A DNA stretch of 64,000 nucleotides from Solen grandis (taxonomy: Eukaryota; Mollusca; Bivalvia; Adapedonta; Solenidae). The stretch covers positions 51,532,443 through 51,596,442 of the forward strand of contig CM037777.1 of NCBI GenBank assembly GCA_021229015.1, read 5' to 3'. Below the pieces are notes generated by a model, which did no database searches, was not told the origin of the DNA, and was given only the letters and a program-made list of their open reading frames with translations. Position 1 is the stretch's first letter, and the number at the start of each line of letters is the position of its first letter. Position numbers and translations under genes: made by a program. Positions 1-8,790 of this stretch are shown here, one piece after another.

Positions 1-73
1 ACGCAATATAACCCTGCTGCATTAGAAGAAATAACAAAACAAAATCCAAATGTGTACAAATTCGCATGTACCG

Positions 74-235
74 GTCCCAACGCCGAGTGGTTATAGCATC
101 CGCCCCAGGTCATGGGTTAGATCCCCGGCCGCGATACGCCAAAGTCGTTGAAAATAGAACTAGTATAGGCCCCCTTGCTTGGCACTCAGCATATAAGAGT
201 AGTTTCAGGACTGGTTGGCGAATTTTAAGCAATTC
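74..235 (+). repeat. tRNA-derived SINE head and body (family b)
   Basis: The start resembles a tRNA: an A-box-like stretch (GCCGAGTGGTTATAG) followed about 30 bases later by a B-box-like GGGTTAGATCCC. The body that follows (CCAAAGTCG, then CCCTTGCTTGG, CAGCATATAAG and GGACTGGTTGGC) also occurs on the - strand at 43546-43836, so this is one SINE family. The 3' tail is missing here. A 75-codon open frame across it is chance. Confidence 0.6.
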
Positions 236-402
236 AAGTGCGATTATCGTTTACCTATTAGGTGAAACGTCAAAGAAAATTTCAGGCGTTTAACTTTATG
301 TGCTAGTGAATATTTCTGTAAGGCTTTATGACTTGTACTTACAGATTTGGAGATGTATGCTACGCTTTTCAAAAAGATGTTAAAGAGCCATAACTCTGCA
401 TA

Positions 403-502
403 NNNNNNNNNNNNNNNNNNNNNNNNNNNNNNNNNNNNNNNNNNNNNNNNNNNNNNNNNNNNNNNNNNNNNNNNNNNNNNNNNNNNNNNNNNNNNNNNNN
501 NN
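403..502. other. Assembly gap of 100 N
   Basis: Exactly 100 undetermined bases, the usual placeholder for a gap of unknown size. It lies at the edge of a family 2 repeat, so the junction may have been collapsed or misjoined. Confidence 0.95.
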
Positions 503-752
503 CAAATTATGGCCCTTTTCTAACTTGGATTTTTGGTTTAAGTTTTGCATGCACAGTGTTATTGTGCTTATGTCTCAGTAACTAGGCATGGGATTGATTT
601 TAGACATCATAAATATATTAAGGGGTATCAGGCTATCAAGGTATATCATTTTTTACTATTACTATGAAGGGCAAGAATTTAAATAGATTTCATTTGATTT
701 ACCAACAAGCATTTTGAATAGTCGAGCGTGCTGTCCTCTGACAGCTCTTGTT
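503..752 (+). mobile_element. 3' part of a family 2 non-autonomous element (Helentron-like end)
   Basis: This stretch is nearly identical to the last 250 bases of the element at 24685-25497. It ends in a stem-loop (GCTGTC, loop CTCT, GACAGC at 730-745) followed directly by TCTTGTT. The upstream part is cut by the gap at 403. No coding capacity is visible. The assignment to Helentron-type elements rests on end structure only. Confidence 0.55.
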
Positions 753-997
753 CTTTGTATAAAATTTTCAAATTTCTTCTCTTCTGACACCAATAATCAG
801 AATTTAAGCTTCATTTTGCACAAACAGTCACCTCTTGGCCTAACAACAACATATCATGTCTAAATGATGCAAAGACACCTTTAATAGCATTGAAATTCAT
901 TGAAAGGCCTAAGGCCTCATTATGTTAAAAAAAATATCAGATCTGCTTAGACATACTGAAGTGTGGACAGTTGATAATTGAATGCAATATATTTCAG

Positions 998-1118
998 TAT
1001 CGTTACCCTTGGTAACATGGAATGAGGAGGCAGACTGTCTTGAGACAGCAGAAGACAAAAAGGTTCCCATCAAAGTCAGATCTCACCCAGTCTCCTCTAC
1101 ATTTGCAATATTTGACGA
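998..1118 (+). CDS. EXOSC8: EXOSC8 exon (antepenultimate visible part of the gene)
   Basis: The acceptor is ATATTTCAG and the donor is GACGA|GTAAGT. It begins with the last two bases of a split codon and ends with GA, which the next exon completes to Asp. It encodes a segment ending SSTFAIFD, the conserved strand of the RNase PH fold. Confidence 0.88.
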
Positions 1119-4100
1119 GTAAGTTGTAACGATAACACAGGTGAATTTGATGATAAATGTTTGATAAGTTTCTCTTGTTGATGAAGCATTAGAGGCTTGC
1201 AACTCTCTCTCAGCCCCCCTCCACGTGGGTTCAAGTCTCGGCAGGGTCGTTTGGATATTTATGTGAGGAAGTCTTCCAGCTGGCTTGCGGTAGGTCAGTG
1301 GTTCTACCCGGATGCCTCCATGCCTTTGGGTCTTCCTCCACCAGTAATTAGGTGGACTTCGCTATATGACTGAAATACTGTCGCAGCAATGGTAAACTAA
1401 AAGAATCAATCAGACGCTTTTTGTTTTTGATGAATGTTTGTTAACCTTTCACCACATGAAAGATTTCTATAATTTGATCATTTTTGTCTTCCTAATAAAA
1501 TCTCACCGATATTTCAGTTTTGAACAAATATTGTTAATGATTTATGGCAACTTTAATATTTTGTAAAACTAGAATGGTGGAATGCGTGTCCAGTTTATTT
1601 TAAAATTTAAACATTTGTCTGCATTACTTAGCACTAAGTCTAGTTGGGGGAATTCTGGAGTAAGGAAAAAAAGGTCCTATGTTTGTCATTGATGTTTAAT
1701 AAATAAAGTTTGAAAAAAAAAATGGATTTTGAAAGACAAGAAGGCGTCAATTTGCATATCCTTAGTCTTTTACAATGTACTTTTCTAGGTTTTGCTGTGA
1801 AGTTTTAAGCCAGGTCTATTGTTATGGTTATAATTTATCTATATTAACTGGGCCATGATAAGGCAAGTATCTACTGTATACTGGTATTTTGCAATACACT
1901 TCTTGAGATATATATACAGTATATCAGAAATACAGTATAGACCATATAAGCTGTATAGTGTTTTCAAGTAAGAATTTAATTTAAAGCAAATGATAGAAAC
2001 ACAATGAATATCTCATAAGTTTTTAAATAAACTGCTCTCCTTATTTTTTTCTTATTAAATCTTTGAAGTCCTAGATACATATTTTATTGACATTTATTGA
2101 CTTTTTTTTTCACTGAATATCCATCCTAGTTCAACATTAAGCTGGAAAAATATATGAAGCATAATTTCTATTATACATCATGTAGAATTTTATGTTGCTT
2201 AACTTGTTACAATTTTTGTAATTATACCCCCCACAAACGTAGTTGGGGGGGGGGGGGGGGGGGGGTATATAGGAGTATCCATGTCGGTCGGTCCGTCGGT
2301 CTGTAGTTTTTTTGTCCACGCTATTTCTCAATAACTACTGGATGGATTTCAATCAAACTTCATAGGAAGATTCACTGGTGAGCATAGATGTGCATATTAT
2401 GAAATTGTTACGGTTGATTGACTTTCTTTTGAGTTATGGCCCTTTGCTGATTTTCTGGAGTTTTCTTTGTCCACGCTATTTCTCAATAACTACTGGATAG
2501 ATTTCAAACAAACGTCATAGGAAGCTTCAATATCAAGCACAGATGTGCATATTATGAAGTGGTTACGGTTGACTGATTTTCTTTAGAGTTATGGCCCTTT
2601 GCTGATTTTCTTGAGTTTTCTTTGTCCACACTATTTCTCAATAACTACTGGATGGATTTCAATCAAACTTCATAGGAAGCTTCAATATCAAGCACAGATG
2701 TGCATATTATGAAATGGTTACGGTTGACCGATTTTCTTTTGAGTTATGGCCCTTTGCTGATTTTCTGGAGTTTTCTTTGTCCATGCTATTTCTCAATAAC
2801 TACTGGATGGATTTCAATCGGTCATAGGAAGCTTCAATATCAAGCACAGATGTGCATATTATGAAATGGTTACGGTTGACTAATTTTCTTTTGAGTTATG
2901 GCACTTTGTTGATTTCTTGGAGTTTTCTTTGTCCACGCTATTCTTCAATAACTACTGGATGGATTTCAATCAAATTTCATAGGAAGCTTCACTAGCAAGC
3001 ATAGATGTGCATATTGCGAAATGGTTACAGTTGACTGATTTTCTTTTGTGTTATTGCCCTTTGCTGATTTTCTTTGCATTATTTCCCAATAACTAATTTA
3101 CTTTCTTTAGCTAGTTTTTCTCATCTCATTTACAATTTTAAATTAGCTGGTCATTTAAATCTATTTTTTATTATTATTATTTATTTTTTAATTTATTTTA
3201 TTTTATTTTTGCATGTGCATGCTGTTCAGACTAATTTGTTTACGGTGCCCATACTGAATTGATGAATGTTGAAATTTTTTTTTTAAGACAGCCACTGAAC
3301 ATAAAAAGATATTCTTTTTTTATTAGTCTTGTATAATTTGTCACTTGAATTCATCAATTCAGTAAATGTGACTTACCTCCTATAGGTGGGCACTTGATTG
3401 TAAACAAAGACTGTGTGGGGGGTATTCATCACCTTTAGTGATAGCTCTAGTTTTCAATGAAATATTGTATGTGATTTCTTCATGTATTGTTTTGTAATGG
3501 ATATTGTTGGTCACATAATGCATTTGTTTTATATTGGAAGCAGTCTGACAATGATACACAACCATGCAAGTACCAAGATAATATATGGTAGCTATTTTTC
3601 ATGTTTCAGCACCATATTGCTGGTAGACCCAAAGGTGGATGAAGAAAATCTGATGACAGGGGAGATAACTATTGTGACTGCAGGGGAACAACTCTGTATT
3701 GTTAGGAAACCAGGTTTGAATCATAGTGGTACATGTACTTCCTTTTGGCTAGCTGATAGATTTAGAGTTAGCCTATAGTAGGATCATTCAACAAGGTCAG
3801 GGTAAAAAGGGAGCATTTCTATTTTTTTTTTTTATATATTTTTATGATTTAAGGTGTCAGACAGTGAAAAGCCAAATCCTGCCCCAGAAAGTCTTAGGGT
3901 CAGTATGCATTGTTTATAAGTATGCATGCATAAGTCTGAAAAAAATCCTATTTTGATCAGTTTTCATACACTTCTTTTTGTGTCACCTGAGGTAGCAGAT
4001 CCCTATGTTAGGTCTGACACATAGGGATCACTTTTCCGTCATCTGTCTGTCCGTCCATCTATCTTTCTGTCACATTTATTCCGTCACACTTTAGCAGGTG

Positions 4101-4711
4101 ACACACATGTTCCAAATAACACTCTTGTGTGGCATTTATTTCTTATGAATATGGCTGAAAACAAAGTGAAACCTAAATATAAACATAAATTAATGTGTAT
4201 GCCTATACAGTCCATCAGCAATACTTTATAAAATATATGTATAAAGAAATTAAAGCCATAGAAGTTTTTATTTCAGATAGTCTTTGCACGACTTTACAAC
4301 ACCCCTGGTCATATGAATAAATATACAGAACTCCACGTCCACATAGTGACTTTTACAACCAGTATACATTCCCACTATGACCTGTATAGCCAGTATACTA
4401 CATACCAGCTGGAGGGTCATTAGTATGCTAGTCGAGTTTCACACTTTACACTATCCTTGGCACTTTGGAGATGTGGACGGAACTCTGTAATTGCTTTCTG
4501 TCTTTTCATAGCGTAAAATTGTATTATTTAGGAGAATAAGAAGAAAAACTTAACCTGTTACTAGCACAGTACTGTGTATATGTTTACTTTTTGTACAGGA
4601 GGCAGTCCCCTGGATGAGACCCAGCTGTCTGTGTGTATTGACAGAGCATTTGACAGAGGCAAGGAAGTGGTGCGACTTATAAATGACACATTAAACAGTG
4701 TGGACAGATAG
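998..4711 (+). CDS. EXOSC8: Exosome complex component Rrp43 (EXOSC8), 3' exons only
   Basis: Three exons (998-1118, 3610-3713, 4599-4711) splice in consistent phase and encode the C-terminal part of the RNase PH-like exosome subunit Rrp43. This subunit belongs to the catalytically inactive ring of the eukaryotic RNA exosome, which handles 3' to 5' RNA processing and decay in nucleus and cytoplasm. Visible family features are HPVSSTFAIFDD, whose last residue is completed across the first intron, then LVDPKVDEENL and KPGGSPLDETQL; the human protein has FAVFDD, LIVDPTGEEEHL and HKPGGSGL at the same places. The frame ends at TAG 4709-4711, and AATAAA follows at 4748. The upstream two thirds of the gene, including the start codon, lie to the left of the window. 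No frameshift or internal stop is seen, so the copy looks functional. Confidence 0.9.
1187..1412 (+). repeat. V-SINE-like copy (family a), in an EXOSC8 intron
   Basis: A B-box-like GGGTTCAAGTCTCGG is followed by the central block with GTGAGGAAG, CCAGCTGGCTTGCGGTAGG, GGTTCTACCCGGATGCC and TCTTCCTCCACC. The same block occurs at 5364-5610 and 35574-35829. The head is eroded. The central block resembles the conserved V-domain of molluscan RUDI-type V-SINEs, which is a family assignment from memory. Confidence 0.7.
2220..3095 (+). repeat. Non-autonomous element with five ~155-bp tandem repeats
   Basis: It starts with ATACCCCCCACAAACG, a run of more than 20 G, and GTCGGTCGGTCCGTCGGTC. It then repeats a unit of about 155 bases, beginning TTGTCCACGCTATTTCTC, at about 2313, 2469, 2623, 2779 and 2930. 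Each unit carries TTACGGTTGA and GAGTTATGGCCCTTTGC. Nothing in it codes. It lies in the intron between the first two visible EXOSC8 exons. Confidence 0.7.
3610..3713 (+). CDS. EXOSC8: EXOSC8 exon (penultimate)
   Basis: The acceptor is ATGTTTCAG and the donor is AAACCAG|GTTTGA. The exon encodes TILLVDPKVDEENLMTG and then a strand ending in CIVRKP. A longer open frame in the same reading frame runs from intron sequence at 3482 to 3778, but splice sites and similarity restrict the coding part to these bases. Confidence 0.9.
3980..4138 (+). mobile_element. Family 3 non-autonomous element, short
   Basis: It begins GTGTCACCTGAGG and ends with GCAGGTGACAC, a degenerate stem-loop around TTCCAAATAA, and CACTCTTGT. 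The interior has CCGTC/CTGTC-rich DNA. Related copies are at 34438-34583 (+) and 63092-63215 (-). It lies in the last EXOSC8 intron. Confidence 0.55.
4599..4711 (+). CDS. EXOSC8: EXOSC8 terminal coding exon
   Basis: The acceptor is TTTTTGTACAG. The first two bases complete the Gly codon split from the exon before. It encodes GGSPLDETQLSVCIDRAFDR and a final helix rich in charged residues, ending with TAG. This matches the short C-terminal helix of Rrp43 proteins. Confidence 0.9.
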
Positions 4712-4747
4712 CTATTTGTGATTTATGGCGTTATTTTTACATATTGC

Positions 4748-4753
4748 AATAAA
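4748..4753 (+). terminator. EXOSC8: EXOSC8 polyadenylation signal
   Basis: A canonical AATAAA lies 37 bases after the stop codon, followed by T-rich and GT-rich DNA. This gives a very short 3' UTR. Confidence 0.7.
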
Positions 4754-4809
4754 GATTTTGTACACAACTACTTGTGTGATGATTTCCAGGAATCCTTTAT
4801 CTGTTGTTT

Positions 4810-4915
4810 AAATCTCTCCATCCAATGGGAGCCTCTGAAGTGTTTAATCTCTCCATCCAATGGGAGCCTCTGAAGTGTTTAATCTCTCCATCCAATGGGA
4901 GCCTCTGAAGTGTTT
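4810..4915. repeat. 35-bp unit, three perfect tandem copies
   Basis: The unit starting AATCTCTCCATCCAATGGGA is present three times with no mismatch, just downstream of the EXOSC8 polyadenylation signal. Perfect identity implies a very recent expansion or an assembly effect. Confidence 0.85.
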
Positions 4916-4919
4916 CTTC

Positions 4920-5363
4920 CGGCTCTGATTTTTAGTGGGTCAAGTTGACCCCCTGTATCAGAATTTGACGGCGATTTGAAATTTTAGAGGGTCATAACCT
5001 AAAGTGGCATATATAACAAAATAAATACTTTATAAACATTCTGAGTTTTGTTTTATCATTAAAGCATTCAGAACTTCAAGTCAGTATCCAAGTGACCCGT
5101 CTATACTTTTGATAACCAAATGCAATATATATCTTTATTTTTTCCAGAGAACAGACATCTTTCATTGGACTCTTTCCACTTGCTTACAGCTTTTCCAAAC
5201 TCAGTGTTAAATGCTTGGTCCCAAAATTATTCTAATCAGAAAATTCATTCTCTCTGAAGATAACCTGTTTCGTGCTATATCCTTGATGTCAATCTGCACA
5301 CTGAACCCCCTCTCTACTGTAGCAGTCTGCAATGGGGCCAAAACTGCTACCATAGCAAGCTGT
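4920..5363. other. Intergenic stretch without recognised features
   Basis: I see no exon with credible splice sites, no repeat shared with the rest of the window, and no RNA gene. Confidence 0.5.
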
Positions 5364-5610
5364 ACTAGATTGTGGCCGAGAGGGTAAAGTCGCTGACTTT
5401 AACACTCACTCAGCCCCTCATCACATGGGTTCGAATCCTGGCAGGGTCATTCGGATTTTCATGTGAGGAAGCCTTCCAGCTGGCTTGTGGTAGGTCAGTG
5501 GTTCTACCAAAATGCCTCCGTGCATTTGAGGTCTTCCTCCACCTGTAATTAGCAGGATGTCACTATATGATTGAAATCCTGTGGAAGCGACGGTAAACTC
5601 AAATAGTCAA
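5364..5610 (+). repeat. V-SINE-like copy (family a), nearly complete
   Basis: A tRNA-like head with A box GTGGCCGAGAGG and B box GGGTTCGAATCC is followed by the V-type central block and a tail ending GGTAAACTCAAATAG. It is close in sequence to the copy with target-site duplications at 35574-35829. Confidence 0.8.
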
Positions 5611-5854
5611 GTCAAATGGATTGGAGAGTGTGACATGGATATCTCTACTCAGTGCTGCCCAACAATATTCTTACATCTTTCCCACTCTTGTAAAGTTTTG
5701 AAGTAGCATCAGTAAAAGGTTCTCTGGCTATGTATAATTTTTAGACGAATAAAAACCTGCATTAAGGAAAACCCACAGACTGAATTTCATTGCGTCAAAG
5801 CCAAAAAGAGAGTGTCAAAGAACAAAAATGCGTTCTTGAAGAATCATTGGCCTG

Positions 5855-6070
5855 TTGAGTGAAGTAGTTGACTGGCCATCATTTTTTCTCAGAGGGTTTT
5901 AAATCTAACATTGTTATTCTGATTTTTGATGCAAGGAAGCCTTCTTGTTGGCGTAAACAGGATGGGTCTTCAACCTGGCTGCCTCCCAGCATTTTGGATC
6001 TTCCTCCATTTACACCAGTCGCTTAATATAATAATACTGAAAATTTGTGGAAGTGATAGTTGACTCAAAA
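5855..6070 (+). repeat. Degraded V-SINE-like copy (family a)
   Basis: Remnants of the central block can be followed: GCAAGGAAGCCTTC, GGATCTTCCTCCA and a tail GTGGAAGTGATAGTTGACTC. The head is unrecognisable. This is an old copy. DNA from 6071 to 6767 shows nothing I can name. Confidence 0.5.
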
Positions 6071-6767
6071 TCAACAATTTTTTATTTAAAGTAATTGTTA
6101 TTCTCATATATTCCATGTTACATGCTAGTTACTATACTTATATGTACTCCACTACATTTTGTAATTGTGGGTTACATATTTCTGCATGACTGAATCATGT
6201 GCTTTTCTGACATGGCATATTTAAACTTTCAAATTGTTTCTATTCTGTAAACTTGAATAGGAAAGTTATTCGGTTCTGCCTCTCACTATAATTGTCTGAT
6301 CAAGTAACTCACAAAAACATGTTGTTAGGATTTGATTGAGATGTTTGTATCGAAGAAATAATAGACAATTTATGTGAAGCAGATAGGTTTTATATATATG
6401 TAATTATATGTGTGTGTGTTTATTGGACTAGCAGCTATGCAGTGACAGGAGTTTGCAGTTCAGTTATTGGCATGGACTTGTGCAGTGTACCTTGCAACTG
6501 TGAGGGTCATTGAAGACCAAATCCTTGACCAAGTCTCATAACAGATTTGCCTATTTTATAGCAGCCTGTCATGGGAGAAAGAAGCTACATAGCCTGGGCT
6601 TCCATTTCACTTTTGTCATCACTTATGTTTAAGAAAATAGAAAGTATTGAAAAAATGTAGAGTGAAGAATTTGAGACATAACAATTAAAGAACCTGTGTA
6701 TATTAGAAAAAGGAAAAGAAGATAAAGTCTATACTTAATCCTGATATACCGGTGTATACAATATATA

Positions 6768-7345
6768 CTCAGCTTAAAAAAAGAAGAAACGCCCCTCTAC
6801 TCCTGAGTAACTTTTAGACATTTCAAAGGCTTGGTTACAAATATTAATTTCATTGTTAGTGGATCCAAAAGGGGTCAATTAAATTTGATTATCGCAGGAT
6901 TATCAGTGGAATATTCCTGCGAAGATTAAAGAAGTCAAAATCGCAATTACATGTACATGTCATGTGGCATATTGGAAAATCTTCTGCATGTTTTTAAAAA
7001 CGGACATGACCACCATTTGCATGCGCATTGATCTTACGTTATGTAAAACTAAGACGTTAGGCAACCGCCGCTGACGCAGGTGAGTCAACGTACATCATAG
7101 TTGCGATCCGTTCTGGCGGTCGACACGCGTGGTTCACCAGACCGTGGCCGATCTTCAACAGCATTCGTCTGCCGGTAACGTACGACAAAACGACGAATAT
7201 GACCACTCGGCTAGGCCGGGAATTGCCGAGTTGATACGATTGGAATATGACGTCGCTCATTTGTATTGCGACAGCAGACGAAATTACCTGCGACTGCCAT
7301 TGTAATTCCACCTAATTCCACCTATAAGCATTCTAATCGCTTGAT
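6768..7345 (-). pseudogene. Internally deleted Tc1/mariner-like transposon relic
   Basis: On the - strand, about 7215-7100 encodes a stretch reading RPRSGEPRVSTARTDRNYD, the linker and second helix-turn-helix region of IS630/Tc1-type transposases. After a stop codon and little else, the strand runs into a segment (about 7035-7000) reading INAHANGGHVRF, which resembles the usual C-terminal end of such transposases. The catalytic DDE/DDD core is absent, so the element has lost its middle. The left end at 6768 (CTCAGCTTAAAAAAAGAAG) looks like a Tc1-type terminal inverted repeat; the matching right end is not seen. The adjoining LTR begins at 7359. Confidence 0.5.
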
Positions 7346-7358
7346 TTTTATCTTAGGT

Positions 7359-7614
7359 TGTTATTCCATATGTCCGTACCCTGACAGAGGTATTCCATCT
7401 ATCCATATTGTATCAAGCAGGTTGTAAAGTTACGATGATGGTTTGAGAATCCACATTCTATTTGGATTGCATGAAGAACAAAAGCGTTAGCTGTGGATCG
7501 TATCTTTATTCAATAGAGAGTGACTAAATACCTTTGGGCGGAAGTATCAGTGCATGCTGGATGTTTACTATAAACCTAGACTAGCTATATGGCAATATTG
7601 TACAAGTCATTACA
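7359..7614 (-). repeat. Candidate 3' LTR of the Gypsy-type element
   Basis: Read on the - strand it starts TGTAATGAC, directly after a purine tract, and ends GGAATAACA, giving TG...CA borders over 256 bases. It contains AATAAAG, a plausible polyadenylation signal, about half way along. No second copy exists on the 5' side, as expected of a truncated element, so LTR identity rests on position and borders. Confidence 0.6.
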
Positions 7615-7628
7615 TCTCCCTTCTTCTG
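7615..7628 (-). other. Polypurine tract of the Gypsy-type element
   Basis: The - strand reads CAGAAGAAGGGAGA immediately before the LTR border. This is the usual primer site for plus-strand DNA synthesis in LTR retrotransposons. Confidence 0.6.
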
Positions 7629-7783
7629 AAATAATGCCGAGTTAAAAAACACTAATTTAATCTATCTTAATTGCACTGGACAATCTTTTTAGGATATCGT
7701 ATTCGTATAACATTACACTCAAGGGTATAATTAAATCACACCATATACACGCTCGCACACCTGTCCTATCTTGTGCGGTCGCT

Positions 7784-7802
7784 CTCTCTCTCTCTCTCTC
7801 TC
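7784..7802. repeat. (CT)n microsatellite
   Basis: About nine CT units lie between the polypurine tract and the end of the pol remnant. Confidence 0.9.
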
Positions 7803-8160
7803 ACGTTACCCATTCATCACCAGCAAAGCGGGAATTTGGCTTCACGATACGCCCTGATCGGGTAACACGTTCATGGGACAAGGGGGACTTATCAGAATCA
7901 GGCGAATTTTTGTTGGATGTAGGTTCAGCTTGGTCATTCATAGACTGGCTCTGTGTACTATTATTGAGAAACATGTTTGTGAAATTCTCTGGAAAATTTT
8001 CATCTTGTTTTCTCGTGCTCATCAGGAAGCGTCTGTTTCGCCTATAAACTGTCCCGTCTTCAGTCTGTACTGTATATGATCTGTCATTGTGAGCCGTCAA
8101 CACTCGAGCAGTATCCAACGTTTTTCGGCGTAGCTGTATAATTTCGATTTCAACTCGCAT
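7801..8160 (-). pseudogene. Gypsy-type pol, C-terminal tail after the integrase
   Basis: An open frame on the - strand encodes a small beta-barrel-like segment (DRSYTVQTEDGTVYRRNRRF) and a basic tail (TRSGRIVKPNSRF), both typical of the region after the integrase core in animal Gypsy-type elements. It is separated from the rest of pol by about 600 bases of non-coding DNA at 8163-8767, so it cannot be made as part of one protein. Confidence 0.75.
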
Positions 8161-8162
8161 CT

Positions 8163-8790
8163 TAAACCAATCAAATGTACGCTAACAGTGGTAAATAATT
8201 CTAAGCTGAATAAAAGGACTCCTGTTATTGGTTAACGCATCGTTATGGACTATAAAATTACTGTAAATAAGGGGTGCAGCTTGTATATATCATTCAGCTT
8301 GGTGTTATTACTTTTCTTTTTGATGTAAACATGAAAGTGATTTCAGTAAGTTAAATACAATCCTTTTCCATCAATTGAGGAATGCTACTTTGTGAAAATG
8401 ATTTAAAACAACAAAAAAGAATCCACCGTGTTATGACATGAAACCCCTTAATTACTATGTAAATTGAATTCTTCCAGCCTGCCGAGATGCTCTCATTGAA
8501 AATTAATTCGCCAAAACCAAAACAACTAATAACGCTTTTATATCATAATTGTCATATGCAATAATGATATGAACAAATATCAAACAAGCCTATTTACAGA
8601 TATAATTTTTTGTATTACCGTCTATAAATAAGTATATTTCATAGAAAAAATACTGAACTATTTCTAGAGCGTATCTAATTTGTTGTGCGTCGGTCTTTCG
8701 CGCGCTTTTCCTCGGAATGTTCTAGAAGACTGGAAATCTCGTTTTTCTTTCATCCTACGCCGAATATCTATTTTAAAGATATTTCTTGTT
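8163..8790. other. Non-coding interruption inside the Gypsy-type pol
   Basis: About 600 bases of AT-rich DNA split the integrase C-terminus from the tail segment. TTAA occurs close to both borders (8162-8166 and about 8804-8808), but I see no terminal inverted repeats and no sequence shared with the rest of the window. An insertion is likely, but its class is unknown. Confidence 0.5.
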
